From Actinomycetota bacterium (lineage in GTDB: Bacteria; Actinomycetota; Actinomycetes; Mycobacteriales; Micromonosporaceae): a DNA stretch of 16,351 nt. The number at the start of each line of letters is the position of its first letter. Position 1 is the first letter of the stretch. Position numbers and translations under genes: made by a program. The notes beneath the pieces are model-generated. The model was not told where the DNA came from and did not search any database. It was given only the letters and a program-made list of their open reading frames with translations. Positions 8,176 through 14,280 of the stretch are shown here, piece by piece. The stretch covers positions 1 through 16,351 of the forward strand of contig VAXX01000101.1 in NCBI GenBank assembly GCA_005885115.1, read 5' to 3'.

Positions 8176-9237
8176 GGCCAGCGCCGCGGCGTGCCGGCCG
8201 GCCGCCGCCGCGGCCAGGAAGTAGGCGTGGTCGGCGTCCAGGTCGCGGCCCATCGTGGACAGCCGGACCGGCAGCGCGCGTAGCGCCGCGTCCAGCCCGT
8301 CGGTGGGTACGGACACGATCCGGTGCCGCTGGGCGAGCGGGGCCAGGTCCGCGTGTACCCGGGTGGCGAGGGAGTCCGGTAGACCGGCCGGGACGACCAG
8401 GTCGGCCGGGGCCAGCGCGACCCGGCCGAAGGCGGTCAGGCTGTGGTGGGACACGCCCCGGTGGCGGGGGCGCGGGTCGGCGGCGGAGATCCGCAGCGCG
8501 CCGACCGGGCGGCCGCCGAGGGTGGCGACCGCGTTGACCGCCTCGCCGGCCGCGACCCCGGAAAAGCCCCAGGGGGTACCGGTGCCGAGGTTCCCCGGTC
8601 CCTGGGTGACGATCGCCAGGTCGGCACCGAGCACGTACCGGGCCGCCAACAGTCCACTGTGGACGGTGCTGGCTTCCAGGTCCCCGCCGAACGCCTGCCC
8701 GACCGTGACGGTGCCGGCGAGCATCCCGGACAGCCCGTCGAGGGTACGGGAGAACCAGGCCGGCAACGCCGCACCGTCGGTCATCACGTACCCGACCGTC
8801 GCGTCCGGTACGTCGGCCCGGACCCCGGCCAGGATCGCCGGTAGCGCCGAGTGCAGGTCCGCGACGACGACCGGCATCCCGGCCAGATCGTCCACTGTGG
8901 ACAGTTGGTGGTGGTACGGCGAGGCCGGCTCGTCGACCCCGAGGACGATGGCCTGCAACGGGGTGTACCGCGCCTTCACGATGTGCCCCGGCGCGGGGGC
9001 CGGGTCGGGTGGGAGCCGGTCGGGCAGGGCCACGACGAGGGCGTACCCGCCGGTGCCCAACCCGAGCGCCAGCGCGCCGACGTTGAGCAGGACGCGGTCC
9101 CCGGGTACCGGCTCGCCGACCAGGGCCGGGTACGCCAGTGCCCGTACGGTGTGTGAGTCCACGGTGACGTCCAGCTCCACGGCACCGTGCCAGCGCCGGC
9201 CCAGCCCGGTGACCGTACCGTCCCGCCAGCGAATCAC
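8125..9237 (-). CDS. DUF3866 family protein
   Basis: A 370-residue soluble protein of a family found in actinobacteria and other Gram-positives, function not established. It opens VIRWRDGTVTGLGRRW, contains the family-typical GHIVKARYTPLQ (about 84-95), a glycine-rich stretch around TQGPGNLGTGTPWGFSG, and PRHRGVSHHS; the last histidines could bind a metal or phosphate, which is a guess. The same frame stays open far upstream, but that part is antisense to pafB. GTG 9237 was chosen because homologues begin there and because a -10 box ends six bases before it. The gene separates pafA from pafBC, is divergent from pafB across 42 bases, and overlaps the small membrane gene at its 3' end. Confidence 0.88.
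   Translation of the reverse strand: MIRWRDGTVTGLGRRWHGAVELDVTVDSHTVRALAYPALVGEPVPGDRVLLNVGALALGLGTGGYALVVALPDRLPPDPAPAPGHIVKARYTPLQAIVLGVDEPASPYHHQLSTVDDLAGMPVVVADLHSALPAILAGVRADVPDATVGYVMTDGAALPAWFSRTLDGLSGMLAGTVTVGQAFGGDLEASTVHSGLLAARYVLGADLAIVTQGPGNLGTGTPWGFSGVAAGEAVNAVATLGGRPVGALRISAADPRPRHRGVSHHSLTAFGRVALAPADLVVPAGLPDSLATRVHADLAPLAQRHRIVSVPTDGLDAALRALPVRLSTMGRDLDADHAYFLAAAAAGRHAAALASDQQREQDPAAQDHHQ
8652..8664. repeat. 13-bp palindrome GTCCACTGTGGAC, copy 1
   Basis: Two perfect 6-bp arms around a single T. On the minus strand it reads GTCCACAGTGGAC and, with its flank, CCGTCCACA, which fits the relaxed actinobacterial DnaA-box pattern. It lies inside the DUF3866 gene, where it is read as Val-His-Ser-Gly. 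Confidence 0.6.
8890..8902. repeat. 13-bp palindrome GTCCACTGTGGAC, copy 2
   Basis: Identical to the copy 238 bases away, but in another reading frame (Ser-Thr-Val-Asp). On the minus strand its flank gives CTGTCCACA, again close to a DnaA box. Confidence 0.6.
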
Positions 9238-9243
9238 CCCGTC

Positions 9244-9249
9244 ACGGTA
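9244..9249 (-). promoter_or_regulatory. -10 box (TACCGT) for a leaderless DUF3866 transcript
   Basis: On the minus strand TACCGT is followed by GACGGG and then GTG 9237. The six-base gap puts the likely transcription start on the start codon. There is no strong ribosome site. Confidence 0.45.
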
Positions 9250-9268
9250 CCCGTGGCGGCGGGTGCCC

Positions 9269-9298
9269 GGAGGTAGGCGGTGATAGCGTCGGTGAACG
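9269..9298 (+). promoter_or_regulatory. Start region of pafB with two competing signals
   Basis: GGAGG (9269-9273) lies six bases before GTG 9280 and supports a normal Shine-Dalgarno start. TAGCGT (9284-9289) fits a -10 box and ends eight bases before GTG 9298, where PafB homologues usually begin, which would support a shorter leaderless form. The sequence does not decide between them. Confidence 0.45.
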
Positions 9299-10323
9299 TG
9301 TCCCGCACCCGTACGGAGCGCCTCGTCAACCTCGTCATCTGCCTGTTGTCGACCCGCCGTTTCCTCACCGCGTCGCAGATCGCCGCGACGGTACCCGGTT
9401 ACGAGCACGACCCGGACGACCCCAGGGACCACGAGGCGTTCCAGCGCAAGTTCGAGCGGGACAAGGCGGAGCTGCGGGAGCTGGGCGTACCCCTGGAGAC
9501 GGGCACCTCCAGCATCCTGGACGCGGAGCCGGGATACCGGATCGCCCGCCGGGACTACGAGCTGCCCGACATCCCGCTCGCGCCGGACGAGGCCGCGGTG
9601 GTGGGCCTGGCCGCCCGGTTGTGGCGCCACGCGGGCCTGGCCGCGGCGGCGACCTCCGGGCTGACCAAGCTGCGCGCGGCCGGCATCGAGGTCGACCCGC
9701 ACGCCACCCTCGGGGTCGAGCCGGTGGTCACCGTCGACGCGGCGTTCGAGCCGCTCACGGCCGCGGTCCGGGACCGCTGCGCGGTCACCTTCGACTACCG
9801 CACCCCGGAGGACGACGAGGCCGCCACCCGGCGCCTGCGGCCGTGGGGGGTGGTGTGCTGGCGGGGCCGGTGGTACGTGGTCGGTCACGACCTGGACCGC
9901 AAGGCCGAGCGGTGTTTCCGCCTGTCCCGCATCGTCGGGCAGGTCAAGCGCACCGGCCGGCCCGGTGCCTACCAGCCGCCCGAGGACATCGACCTGATCA
10001 GCCGGGTCGCCCGCTGGACCGGACCGGTCGAGCGCACCGGCCGGGCGACGGTGCTGATCCCGCACGGGCGCGGCGACGGGGTACGCCGCTGGGCCGACGA
10101 GACCACCCCGGGTCCGGACGGGGACGTGGTCACCCTGCGCTACGGCGAACCCGAGTGGTTCGCGGCCTGGCTGGTCGGCTACGGCGCCGACGTGGTGGTG
10201 CTGGACCCCCCGGAGGTACGCGACGCCGTCGTCGCCCGGCTCCGTCAGGTGGCCCGGGCCTATGCCGCCGCGGGCGCTCCGTCGGTACCGCTGGGTGACC
10301 AGGCCACGGCCGGGGTCGGCTGA
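9280..10323 (+). CDS. pafB: WYL-domain transcription regulator PafB
   Basis: PafB pairs with PafC to activate DNA-damage genes in mycobacteria; despite the name it is not needed for pupylation there. Up to 347 residues: an N-terminal helix-turn-helix (about 10-95, RTRTERLVNLVICLLSTRRF then FQRKFERDKAELRELGVPL), a middle region, a WYL domain (about 150-225) with RGRWYVVGHDLDRK and RCFRLSRI, and a C-terminal WCX domain ending in a strand and helix (VVVLDPPEVRDAVVARLRQ). The start could be GTG 9280, with GGAGG in front, or GTG 9298. The stop TGA shares one base with the pafC ATG (TGATG), so the two are translationally coupled. I found no clear RecA-NDp type box in front. Confidence 0.93.
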   Translation: MIASVNVSRTRTERLVNLVICLLSTRRFLTASQIAATVPGYEHDPDDPRDHEAFQRKFERDKAELRELGVPLETGTSSILDAEPGYRIARRDYELPDIPLAPDEAAVVGLAARLWRHAGLAAAATSGLTKLRAAGIEVDPHATLGVEPVVTVDAAFEPLTAAVRDRCAVTFDYRTPEDDEAATRRLRPWGVVCWRGRWYVVGHDLDRKAERCFRLSRIVGQVKRTGRPGAYQPPEDIDLISRVARWTGPVERTGRATVLIPHGRGDGVRRWADETTPGPDGDVVTLRYGEPEWFAAWLVGYGADVVVLDPPEVRDAVVARLRQVARAYAAAGAPSVPLGDQATAGVG

Positions 10324-11288
10324 TGCCTCCGCCGGCCTCCGCGGACCGGCTCGGCCGGCTGCTCAACCTCGTGCCGTACCTGTTGGCCCGGCCCGGGATC
10401 CGGGTCGCCGAGGCGGCCGCCGACCTCGGGGTCAGCGAACGGCAACTGCGCGAGGACCTGGAACTGCTGTGGATGTGCGGGCTGCCCGGGTACGGCCCGG
10501 GTGACCTGATCGACATGGTCTTCGACGGCGACCGCGTGACGATCACCTACGACGCCGGTATCGACCGGCCGCTGCGGCTGACCCCGGACGAGGCGCTGGC
10601 CCTGGTCGTGGCGCTGCGTATGCTGGCTGAGACGCCCGGGATGGCCAACCGGGACGCCATCGAACGGGCGCTCGCCAAGATCGAAAACGTGGCCGGTGGC
10701 CTGGCCGAGTCACCGGTCGCGGTACGCCTGACCGGCAACGCCGACCGGCTGGCCACCATCCGCGGCGTGGTCGAGCGGCGCCGGGCGCTGCACATCACCT
10801 ACTACGCCGCGACCCGGGACGAGACCACCGAGCGGGTCGTGGACCCGATGCGGGTCCTGGTCGCCGAGGGTCGGGCGTACCTGGAGGCGTGGTGCCGGCG
10901 GGCCGGCGCGGTGCGCCTGTTCCGGGTCGACCGGATCGACGGCATGACCGAGCTCGACGAGCCCGCCGCGCCGCCACCGCAGGCCCAGCCGGCCGACCTG
11001 TCCGACGGGGTGTTCCTGCCCACCCCGGACCAGCCCCTGATCACGTTGCGGGTGGGCCGCAGCGGCCGGTGGATCACCGAGTACTACCCGTGCGAGCGGG
11101 TGGTCGAGGAGTCCCCGGAGCTGTGGTTGGTCTCGCTGCGCGCCGCCGACCTGGGCTGGGCCCGGCGGCTGGTGCTCGGGCTCGGGCCAGGCCCTAACTA
11201 CCCGGCATTGGGACTAGGGTCGGGGCCATGGTGCTCTGGGTGGTGCTGGGCGTGCTGGTGTTCGCGCTGCTCCTGCTGGTGCTGGTGA
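10323..11288 (+). CDS. pafC: WYL-domain regulator PafC with aberrant C-terminus
   Basis: Partner of PafB. It has an N-terminal helix-turn-helix (DRLGRLLNLVPYLLAR, then VAEAAADLGVSERQLREDLELL), a WYL domain (about 150-215, ALHITYYAATRDE to LFRVDRIDGM) and the start of a WCX domain (LITLRVGRSGRWITEYYP). After GWARRLVLGLG (about residue 289) homology stops. The last WCX strand and helix, which PafB keeps as about 27 further residues, are missing. Instead the frame runs through an intergenic-looking stretch and 61 bases into the next gene, ending in an odd Trp/Cys-rich tail. This looks like an out-of-frame deletion or a sequence error near 11180-11195. A TAA in another frame at 11195-11197 may be the original stop. 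Function may be impaired. Confidence 0.85.
   Translation: MPPPASADRLGRLLNLVPYLLARPGIRVAEAAADLGVSERQLREDLELLWMCGLPGYGPGDLIDMVFDGDRVTITYDAGIDRPLRLTPDEALALVVALRMLAETPGMANRDAIERALAKIENVAGGLAESPVAVRLTGNADRLATIRGVVERRRALHITYYAATRDETTERVVDPMRVLVAEGRAYLEAWCRRAGAVRLFRVDRIDGMTELDEPAAPPPQAQPADLSDGVFLPTPDQPLITLRVGRSGRWITEYYPCERVVEESPELWLVSLRAADLGWARRLVLGLGPGPNYPALGLGSGPWCSGWCWACWCSRCSCWCW
11215..11220 (+). promoter_or_regulatory. -10 box (TAGGGT) for the 82-residue membrane protein gene
   Basis: TAGGGT fits TANNNT and ends seven bases before ATG 11228, which fits a leaderless transcript. No ribosome site of strength is present. Confidence 0.5.
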
Positions 11289-11476
11289 CACTGCCGGTGC
11301 TCTCGGGCCTGGGCCGGCTGGGCCGGGCCGCCGCGCGTACCGAGCGTGAGCTGGCCGGCGCGCAGACCCTCCAGATGTCCCTGGCCCACCTGGAGGAGCG
11401 GATGGCGGCCTTCCAGGACCAGACGACGGGCGTCCAGGAACACCTGGCCGCTCGGCGGAGGTCAACCGCCCGGTAG
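11228..11476 (+). CDS. Small membrane protein with coiled coil, unknown function
   Basis: 82 residues. The first 28 form one long membrane span (MVLWVVLGVLVFALLLLVLV and on to PVL). This is followed by a basic segment (GRLGRAAARTERE) and an amphipathic, probably coiled-coil helix (about 38-75, QTLQMSLAHLEERMAAFQDQ) on the cytoplasmic side by the positive-inside rule. I do not recognise a family. It sits between pafC and tatA, and an upstream -10 box at the right distance supports an independent leaderless transcript. The out-of-frame pafC reading frame overlaps its first 61 bases. A role as a membrane scaffold is possible, but nothing in the sequence proves it. Confidence 0.7.
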   Translation: MVLWVVLGVLVFALLLLVLVTLPVLSGLGRLGRAAARTERELAGAQTLQMSLAHLEERMAAFQDQTTGVQEHLAARRRSTAR

Positions 11477-11558
11477 CGAGCAATGGTTGACGGAACCGTC
11501 CGCTCCGGGCAACACTTCACCGGCGCGGAGGCGGACGAGGCATACCGCGCGGGCAAAG

Positions 11559-11564
11559 TAGGAT
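11559..11564 (+). promoter_or_regulatory. Candidate -10 box (TAGGAT) for tatA
   Basis: TAGGAT fits TANNNT and predicts a leader of about 32 bases before ATG 11602. A TTGACG at 11487-11492 in the same gap resembles a -35 box but is too far from this -10. Confidence 0.4.
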
Positions 11565-11566
11565 GA

Positions 11567-11585
11567 GTCTCGTCACAGACGAGAC
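11567..11585. repeat. Perfect 8-bp inverted repeat in the tatA leader
   Basis: GTCTCGTC (11567-11574) and GACGAGAC (11578-11585) are perfect complements around ACA. The element lies between the -10 box and the ribosome site of tatA, so it could be an operator or an RNA hairpin next to the site of translation initiation. Confidence 0.55.
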
Positions 11586-11601
11586 AGTGAGGTGGCTTCC
11601 G

Positions 11602-11856
11602 ATGGGTGCTCTTCGACCGTGGCACATCGCGGTGTTCGTGGTGGTGATGGTCCTGCTGTTCGGCGCGAAGCGCCTCCCCGACGCCGCCCGGTCCCTGGGT
11701 CGCTCGATGCGGATCCTCAAGGCCGAGACCAAGGGCCTGGCCGAGGACGACGTGAACGGCAAGGCCGAGGCGCAGGCGGCGCACCGCCCGCTGGACAGCG
11801 AGCCGGCGCCCAAGCCCCAGGTGGTCGACCCGGTTGAGCGCGTACGCGACAACTGA
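11602..11856 (+). CDS. tatA: Sec-independent translocase subunit TatA
   Basis: TatA oligomers form the export path for folded proteins with twin-arginine signals. The 84-residue protein has the short N-terminal span (about 5-21, PWHIAVFVVVMVLLFG), the Phe20-Gly21 hinge, the amphipathic helix (AKRLPDAARSLGRSMRILKAE) and a polar cytoplasmic tail. ATG 11602 was chosen over ATG 11563: TatA proteins begin with MGALxPWH, and GAGG (11589-11592) lies nine bases before it. tatC follows 12 bases later, so the two are one operon. tatB is not in the window; in related actinobacteria it lies elsewhere. Confidence 0.95.
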   Translation: MGALRPWHIAVFVVVMVLLFGAKRLPDAARSLGRSMRILKAETKGLAEDDVNGKAEAQAAHRPLDSEPAPKPQVVDPVERVRDN

Positions 11857-11868
11857 CCTCACGTACCG

Positions 11869-12819
11869 GTGAAGATGCTGCCCCGTCGGCAGCGCGCCAG
11901 CCAGTTCGAGCGCGCGGCCGACGGCTCGATGTCACTGCTCGAGCACCTGCGCGAGCTGCGTACCCGGCTGTTCCGGGCCTCGCTCGGCGTGCTCGGCGGC
12001 ATGCTCATCGGCTGGTTCCTCTCCGGCCGGGTACTGAACATCATCACCGACCCGTACTGCCAGCTCATGGCCGCCCGCGGTAAGCCGGCGCTGGCCGTCC
12101 CCGGCTCGTGCAACCTCCAGCAGACCGGTATCACCGACGTCTTCACACTGCGCCTACAGCTCGCCCTCTGGGTCGGGTTGATCGTCGCCGGCCCGATCTG
12201 GCTCTACCAGCTCTGGGCCTTCATCGCCCCCGGCCTGCACCGCCACGAGCGCCGTTGGGCCTACACCTTCGCCGGTATCGCCGCGCCGCTGTTCGCCGCC
12301 GGCGCCGTACTGGCCTACTTCGTGGTGGCCAAGGGCCTGCACTTCCTGCTCTCGTTCACGCCCAGCAACGTCACGACGATCCTCGAGGTCACCGGGTACG
12401 TCAAGTTCATCACCAACTTCATGCTGCTGTTCGGGGTGGCGTTCGAGTTCCCGCTGGTCGTGGTGCTGTTCAACGTCGCGGGCATCGCCAGCTACCAGCG
12501 GCTGCTGAGCTGGTGGCGCACGGCGGTGTTCATCTTCTTCGCGTTCTCCGCGATCACCGTGCCCACGCCCGACCCGTTCGGGATGAGCGCGATGGCCATC
12601 TGCCTGACCGCGCTCTACTTCGGCGCGGTGCTGTTCGCCTACATCAACGACAAGCGCCGCGCCCGGCGCCACCGCCAGGAGTACGGCGACCTCGACGACG
12701 ACGAGATCTCGGCGCTGGACTTCGACGTCGATCCGGTCGAGGCCGGTGACCCGGTCGACGGCATCGAGCCGGTACCCCCCGCGCGCTCGCTCGAGCGCCG
12801 CTACGACGACATGACGTGA
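11869..12819 (+). CDS. tatC: Sec-independent translocase subunit TatC
   Basis: The twin-arginine signal receptor in the cytoplasmic membrane. 316 residues with six spans. The N-terminal family motif SLLEHLRELRTRLF (about 22-35) is followed by the first span. A conserved region runs from VFTLRLQLALWVGLIVAGP through YQLWAFIAPGLHRHERR, carrying the glutamate expected in the first cytoplasmic loop. Span five and six regions are FIFFAFSAITVPTPDP and AICLTALYFGAVLFAY. The cytoplasmic tail (about 268-316) is strongly acidic. GTG 11869 has no ribosome site; ATG 11875 is an alternative, and coupling to tatA is likely. The stop codon overlaps the next start (GTGA). Confidence 0.95.
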   Translation: MKMLPRRQRASQFERAADGSMSLLEHLRELRTRLFRASLGVLGGMLIGWFLSGRVLNIITDPYCQLMAARGKPALAVPGSCNLQQTGITDVFTLRLQLALWVGLIVAGPIWLYQLWAFIAPGLHRHERRWAYTFAGIAAPLFAAGAVLAYFVVAKGLHFLLSFTPSNVTTILEVTGYVKFITNFMLLFGVAFEFPLVVVLFNVAGIASYQRLLSWWRTAVFIFFAFSAITVPTPDPFGMSAMAICLTALYFGAVLFAYINDKRRARRHRQEYGDLDDDEISALDFDVDPVEAGDPVDGIEPVPPARSLERRYDDMT

Positions 12820-13715
12820 CCGGCTCCCTGGCCGTCCTGGTCAACCCGGCCGCCGGGCGTGGGCGGCACCGGGGCGAGGTGGCGGGCATACTGGACCGGC
12901 TGCGGGGGACGGGTCGACCGGTCGAGGTGCTCAGCCCGGAGCGCGCCGGTCTGGTACCGGTGGCGTGCCGGGCGGCGTTGGAGGCCGGAGCGACCGCTCT
13001 GGTGGCGGTCGGTGGCGACGGTACGGTCCACCTCGGGCTGCAGGCCGTCGCCGGTACCGGTGTCCCGTTCGGGATCGTGCCCGCCGGTACGGGCAACGAC
13101 ATCGCCGCCAACCTGGGCCTCCCCGGTACCGTCGCGGCGGCCACGTCGGCGATCGTCACCGCCCTGGCGCAGCGGCGTACCCGGGTGCTGGACCTGGGGC
13201 GGGCCGAGCTGGCCGACGGGACGCTCCGGTGGTTCGCCGGGGTACTCGGCGCCGGGTTCGACGCGCTGGTCAACGAGCGGGCCAACGGCATGCGCCACCC
13301 CAGGGGACCCCGCCGGTACGACGTGGCGATCGTGGCCGAGATGCTCGGGCTGCGCCCGCGCCGGTACACCATCGGGCTGGACGGCACGGCCACGGCGGTC
13401 GACGGGGTCCTCGTCGCCGTCGGCAACACCCCGGCGTACGGCGGCGGCTACCGGATCTGCCCGGCGGCCGACCCGACCGACGGGCTGCTCGACGTGACGA
13501 TCGGCGGGCAGTTCAGCCGGGCCGGGCTGCTGCGGATCCTGCCCCGGGTCCGCCGCGGCACGCACGTCGGGCATCGGCTGGTGAGCTGCCACCAGGCCGG
13601 TACGGTCACCCTCGACGCCGAGGGGATCGTCGCGTACGCGGACGGGGAGCGCCTGGGACCGCTGCCGCTGACCGCGACCGCCGTCCCAGGCGCCCTGACC
13701 CTGCTCGGACCCTGA
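12816..13715 (+). CDS. Diacylglycerol/sphingosine kinase-like lipid kinase
   Basis: A 299-residue member of the DAGK catalytic family, which phosphorylates diacylglycerol or a related lipid with ATP at the inner face of the membrane. Visible signatures: VNPAAGRG (9-16), the nucleotide-binding GGDGT (66-70), and PAGTGND (89-95). The C-terminal half (FAGVLGAGFDALVNERANG and TPAYGGGYRICPAADPTDGLLDVTI) is also typical. The GTG start overlaps the tatC stop in GTGA, a four-base overlap that shows coupling, so it belongs to the tat operon in this organism. The exact substrate cannot be told from sequence. The stop codon lies four bases from that of hsp20, which runs the other way. Confidence 0.92.
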   Translation: MTGSLAVLVNPAAGRGRHRGEVAGILDRLRGTGRPVEVLSPERAGLVPVACRAALEAGATALVAVGGDGTVHLGLQAVAGTGVPFGIVPAGTGNDIAANLGLPGTVAAATSAIVTALAQRRTRVLDLGRAELADGTLRWFAGVLGAGFDALVNERANGMRHPRGPRRYDVAIVAEMLGLRPRRYTIGLDGTATAVDGVLVAVGNTPAYGGGYRICPAADPTDGLLDVTIGGQFSRAGLLRILPRVRRGTHVGHRLVSCHQAGTVTLDAEGIVAYADGERLGPLPLTATAVPGALTLLGP

Positions 13716-13719
13716 ACCC

Positions 13720-14202
13720 CTACGTCCCCGACGGCTTCTCGCTCGCCTGGGACTCGATGGTCTTCGGTCCGCCACCGGACCGGATGCCGATCTTGCGGGG
13801 CGGTACGACCGGCTTGGTCACGTCCTTGACCCGTACCCGCAGCAGGCCCTTGTCCGCATCGGCCTCGACCTGCTCCGCGGTGACCCCTTCGGGCAGCTGG
13901 AACGTGCGGCGGAAGCCGCCGTAGCGCAGCTCCCGGACCAGCACCTTGCCCTTGGTCTCCTCGCGGGTGTCGCGGCGCTCGCCGCTGATCGTGAGCCGGC
14001 CCTCGGCCACCTCGATGTCGATGTCCTCGACGTCGACGCCGGGCAGTTCGAGCGTGATGACCACGTCGTTGCCCTCGGTCGACATCTCCACGGCCGGTAC
14101 GTACTGGTACTGCGCGGTGCCGAAGCTGCGGCGTACCAGGTCGTCGAACTCGTCGTCCAGGCGCGCCAGCGCCGTGAACGGGTCCCATCGCATCAGGGGC
14201 AT
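13720..14202 (-). CDS. hsp20: Small heat shock protein, Hsp20/alpha-crystallin family
   Basis: An ATP-independent holdase chaperone. 160 residues: an N-terminal arm typical of actinobacterial Hsp18 (MPLMRWDPFTALARLDDEFD), the alpha-crystallin domain (about 34-128) with GDVVIT-like strands, ELPGVDVEDIDIEV, the loop GERRDTREE and the signature ADADKGLLRVRV, then the C-terminal anchor Ile138-Gly-Ile140 (RKIGIR) that binds a neighbouring subunit. GGAGG lies nine bases before the ATG. A CIRCE operator overlaps the predicted promoter, so HrcA repression and heat induction are likely. The gene follows the HAD gene on the same strand but has its own promoter. Confidence 0.95.
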   Translation of the reverse strand: MPLMRWDPFTALARLDDEFDDLVRRSFGTAQYQYVPAVEMSTEGNDVVITLELPGVDVEDIDIEVAEGRLTISGERRDTREETKGKVLVRELRYGGFRRTFQLPEGVTAEQVEADADKGLLRVRVKDVTKPVVPPRKIGIRSGGGPKTIESQASEKPSGT

Positions 14203-14247
14203 GTGACGTCACCTCCGTCAAGTGGTGGGTGTTTGTCGCCAGTACTC

Positions 14248-14253
14248 AGATTA
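14248..14253 (-). promoter_or_regulatory. -10 box (TAATCT) for hsp20
   Basis: On the minus strand TAATCT fits TANNNT and predicts a leader of about 39 bases before ATG 14202. It overlaps the downstream edge of the CIRCE element, as expected for repression by blocked polymerase binding. Confidence 0.45.
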
Positions 14254-14277
14254 GCACTCAGCATAGGTGAGTGCTAG
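14251..14277. promoter_or_regulatory. CIRCE operator (HrcA binding site)
   Basis: TTAGCACTC (14251-14259), nine-base spacer, GAGTGCTAG (14269-14277). The consensus is TTAGCACTC-N9-GAGTGCTAA, so 17 of 18 arm bases match and the spacer length is exact. It lies 49-75 bases upstream of the hsp20 start codon and directly after the HAD stop codon. Confidence 0.9.
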
Positions 14278-14280
14278 AAA

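Noticed and set aside
9238..9300. RecA-NDp / PafBC-type promoter box (TTGTC-like) in front of pafB
   Set aside because: I looked for a TGTC(A/G)G box with a TANNNT eight bases downstream here and in other gaps, and found none.
9238..10065. Upstream extension of the DUF3866 frame
   Set aside because: It is antisense to pafB and shows no family similarity; the family-typical start and a -10 box lie at 9237-9249.
11484..11520. TTGACG as the -35 box of tatA
   Set aside because: The only fair -10 partner 18 bases on (AACACT) does not fit TANNNT, and the good TAGGAT box is too far away.
13713..13722. Terminator between the lipid kinase and hsp20 genes
   Set aside because: Only four bases separate the stop codons, and I saw no clear hairpin in the gap.
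14203..14280. HAIR (HspR) operator in front of hsp20
   Set aside because: No CTTGAGT-N7-ACTCAAG match; the element present fits CIRCE instead.
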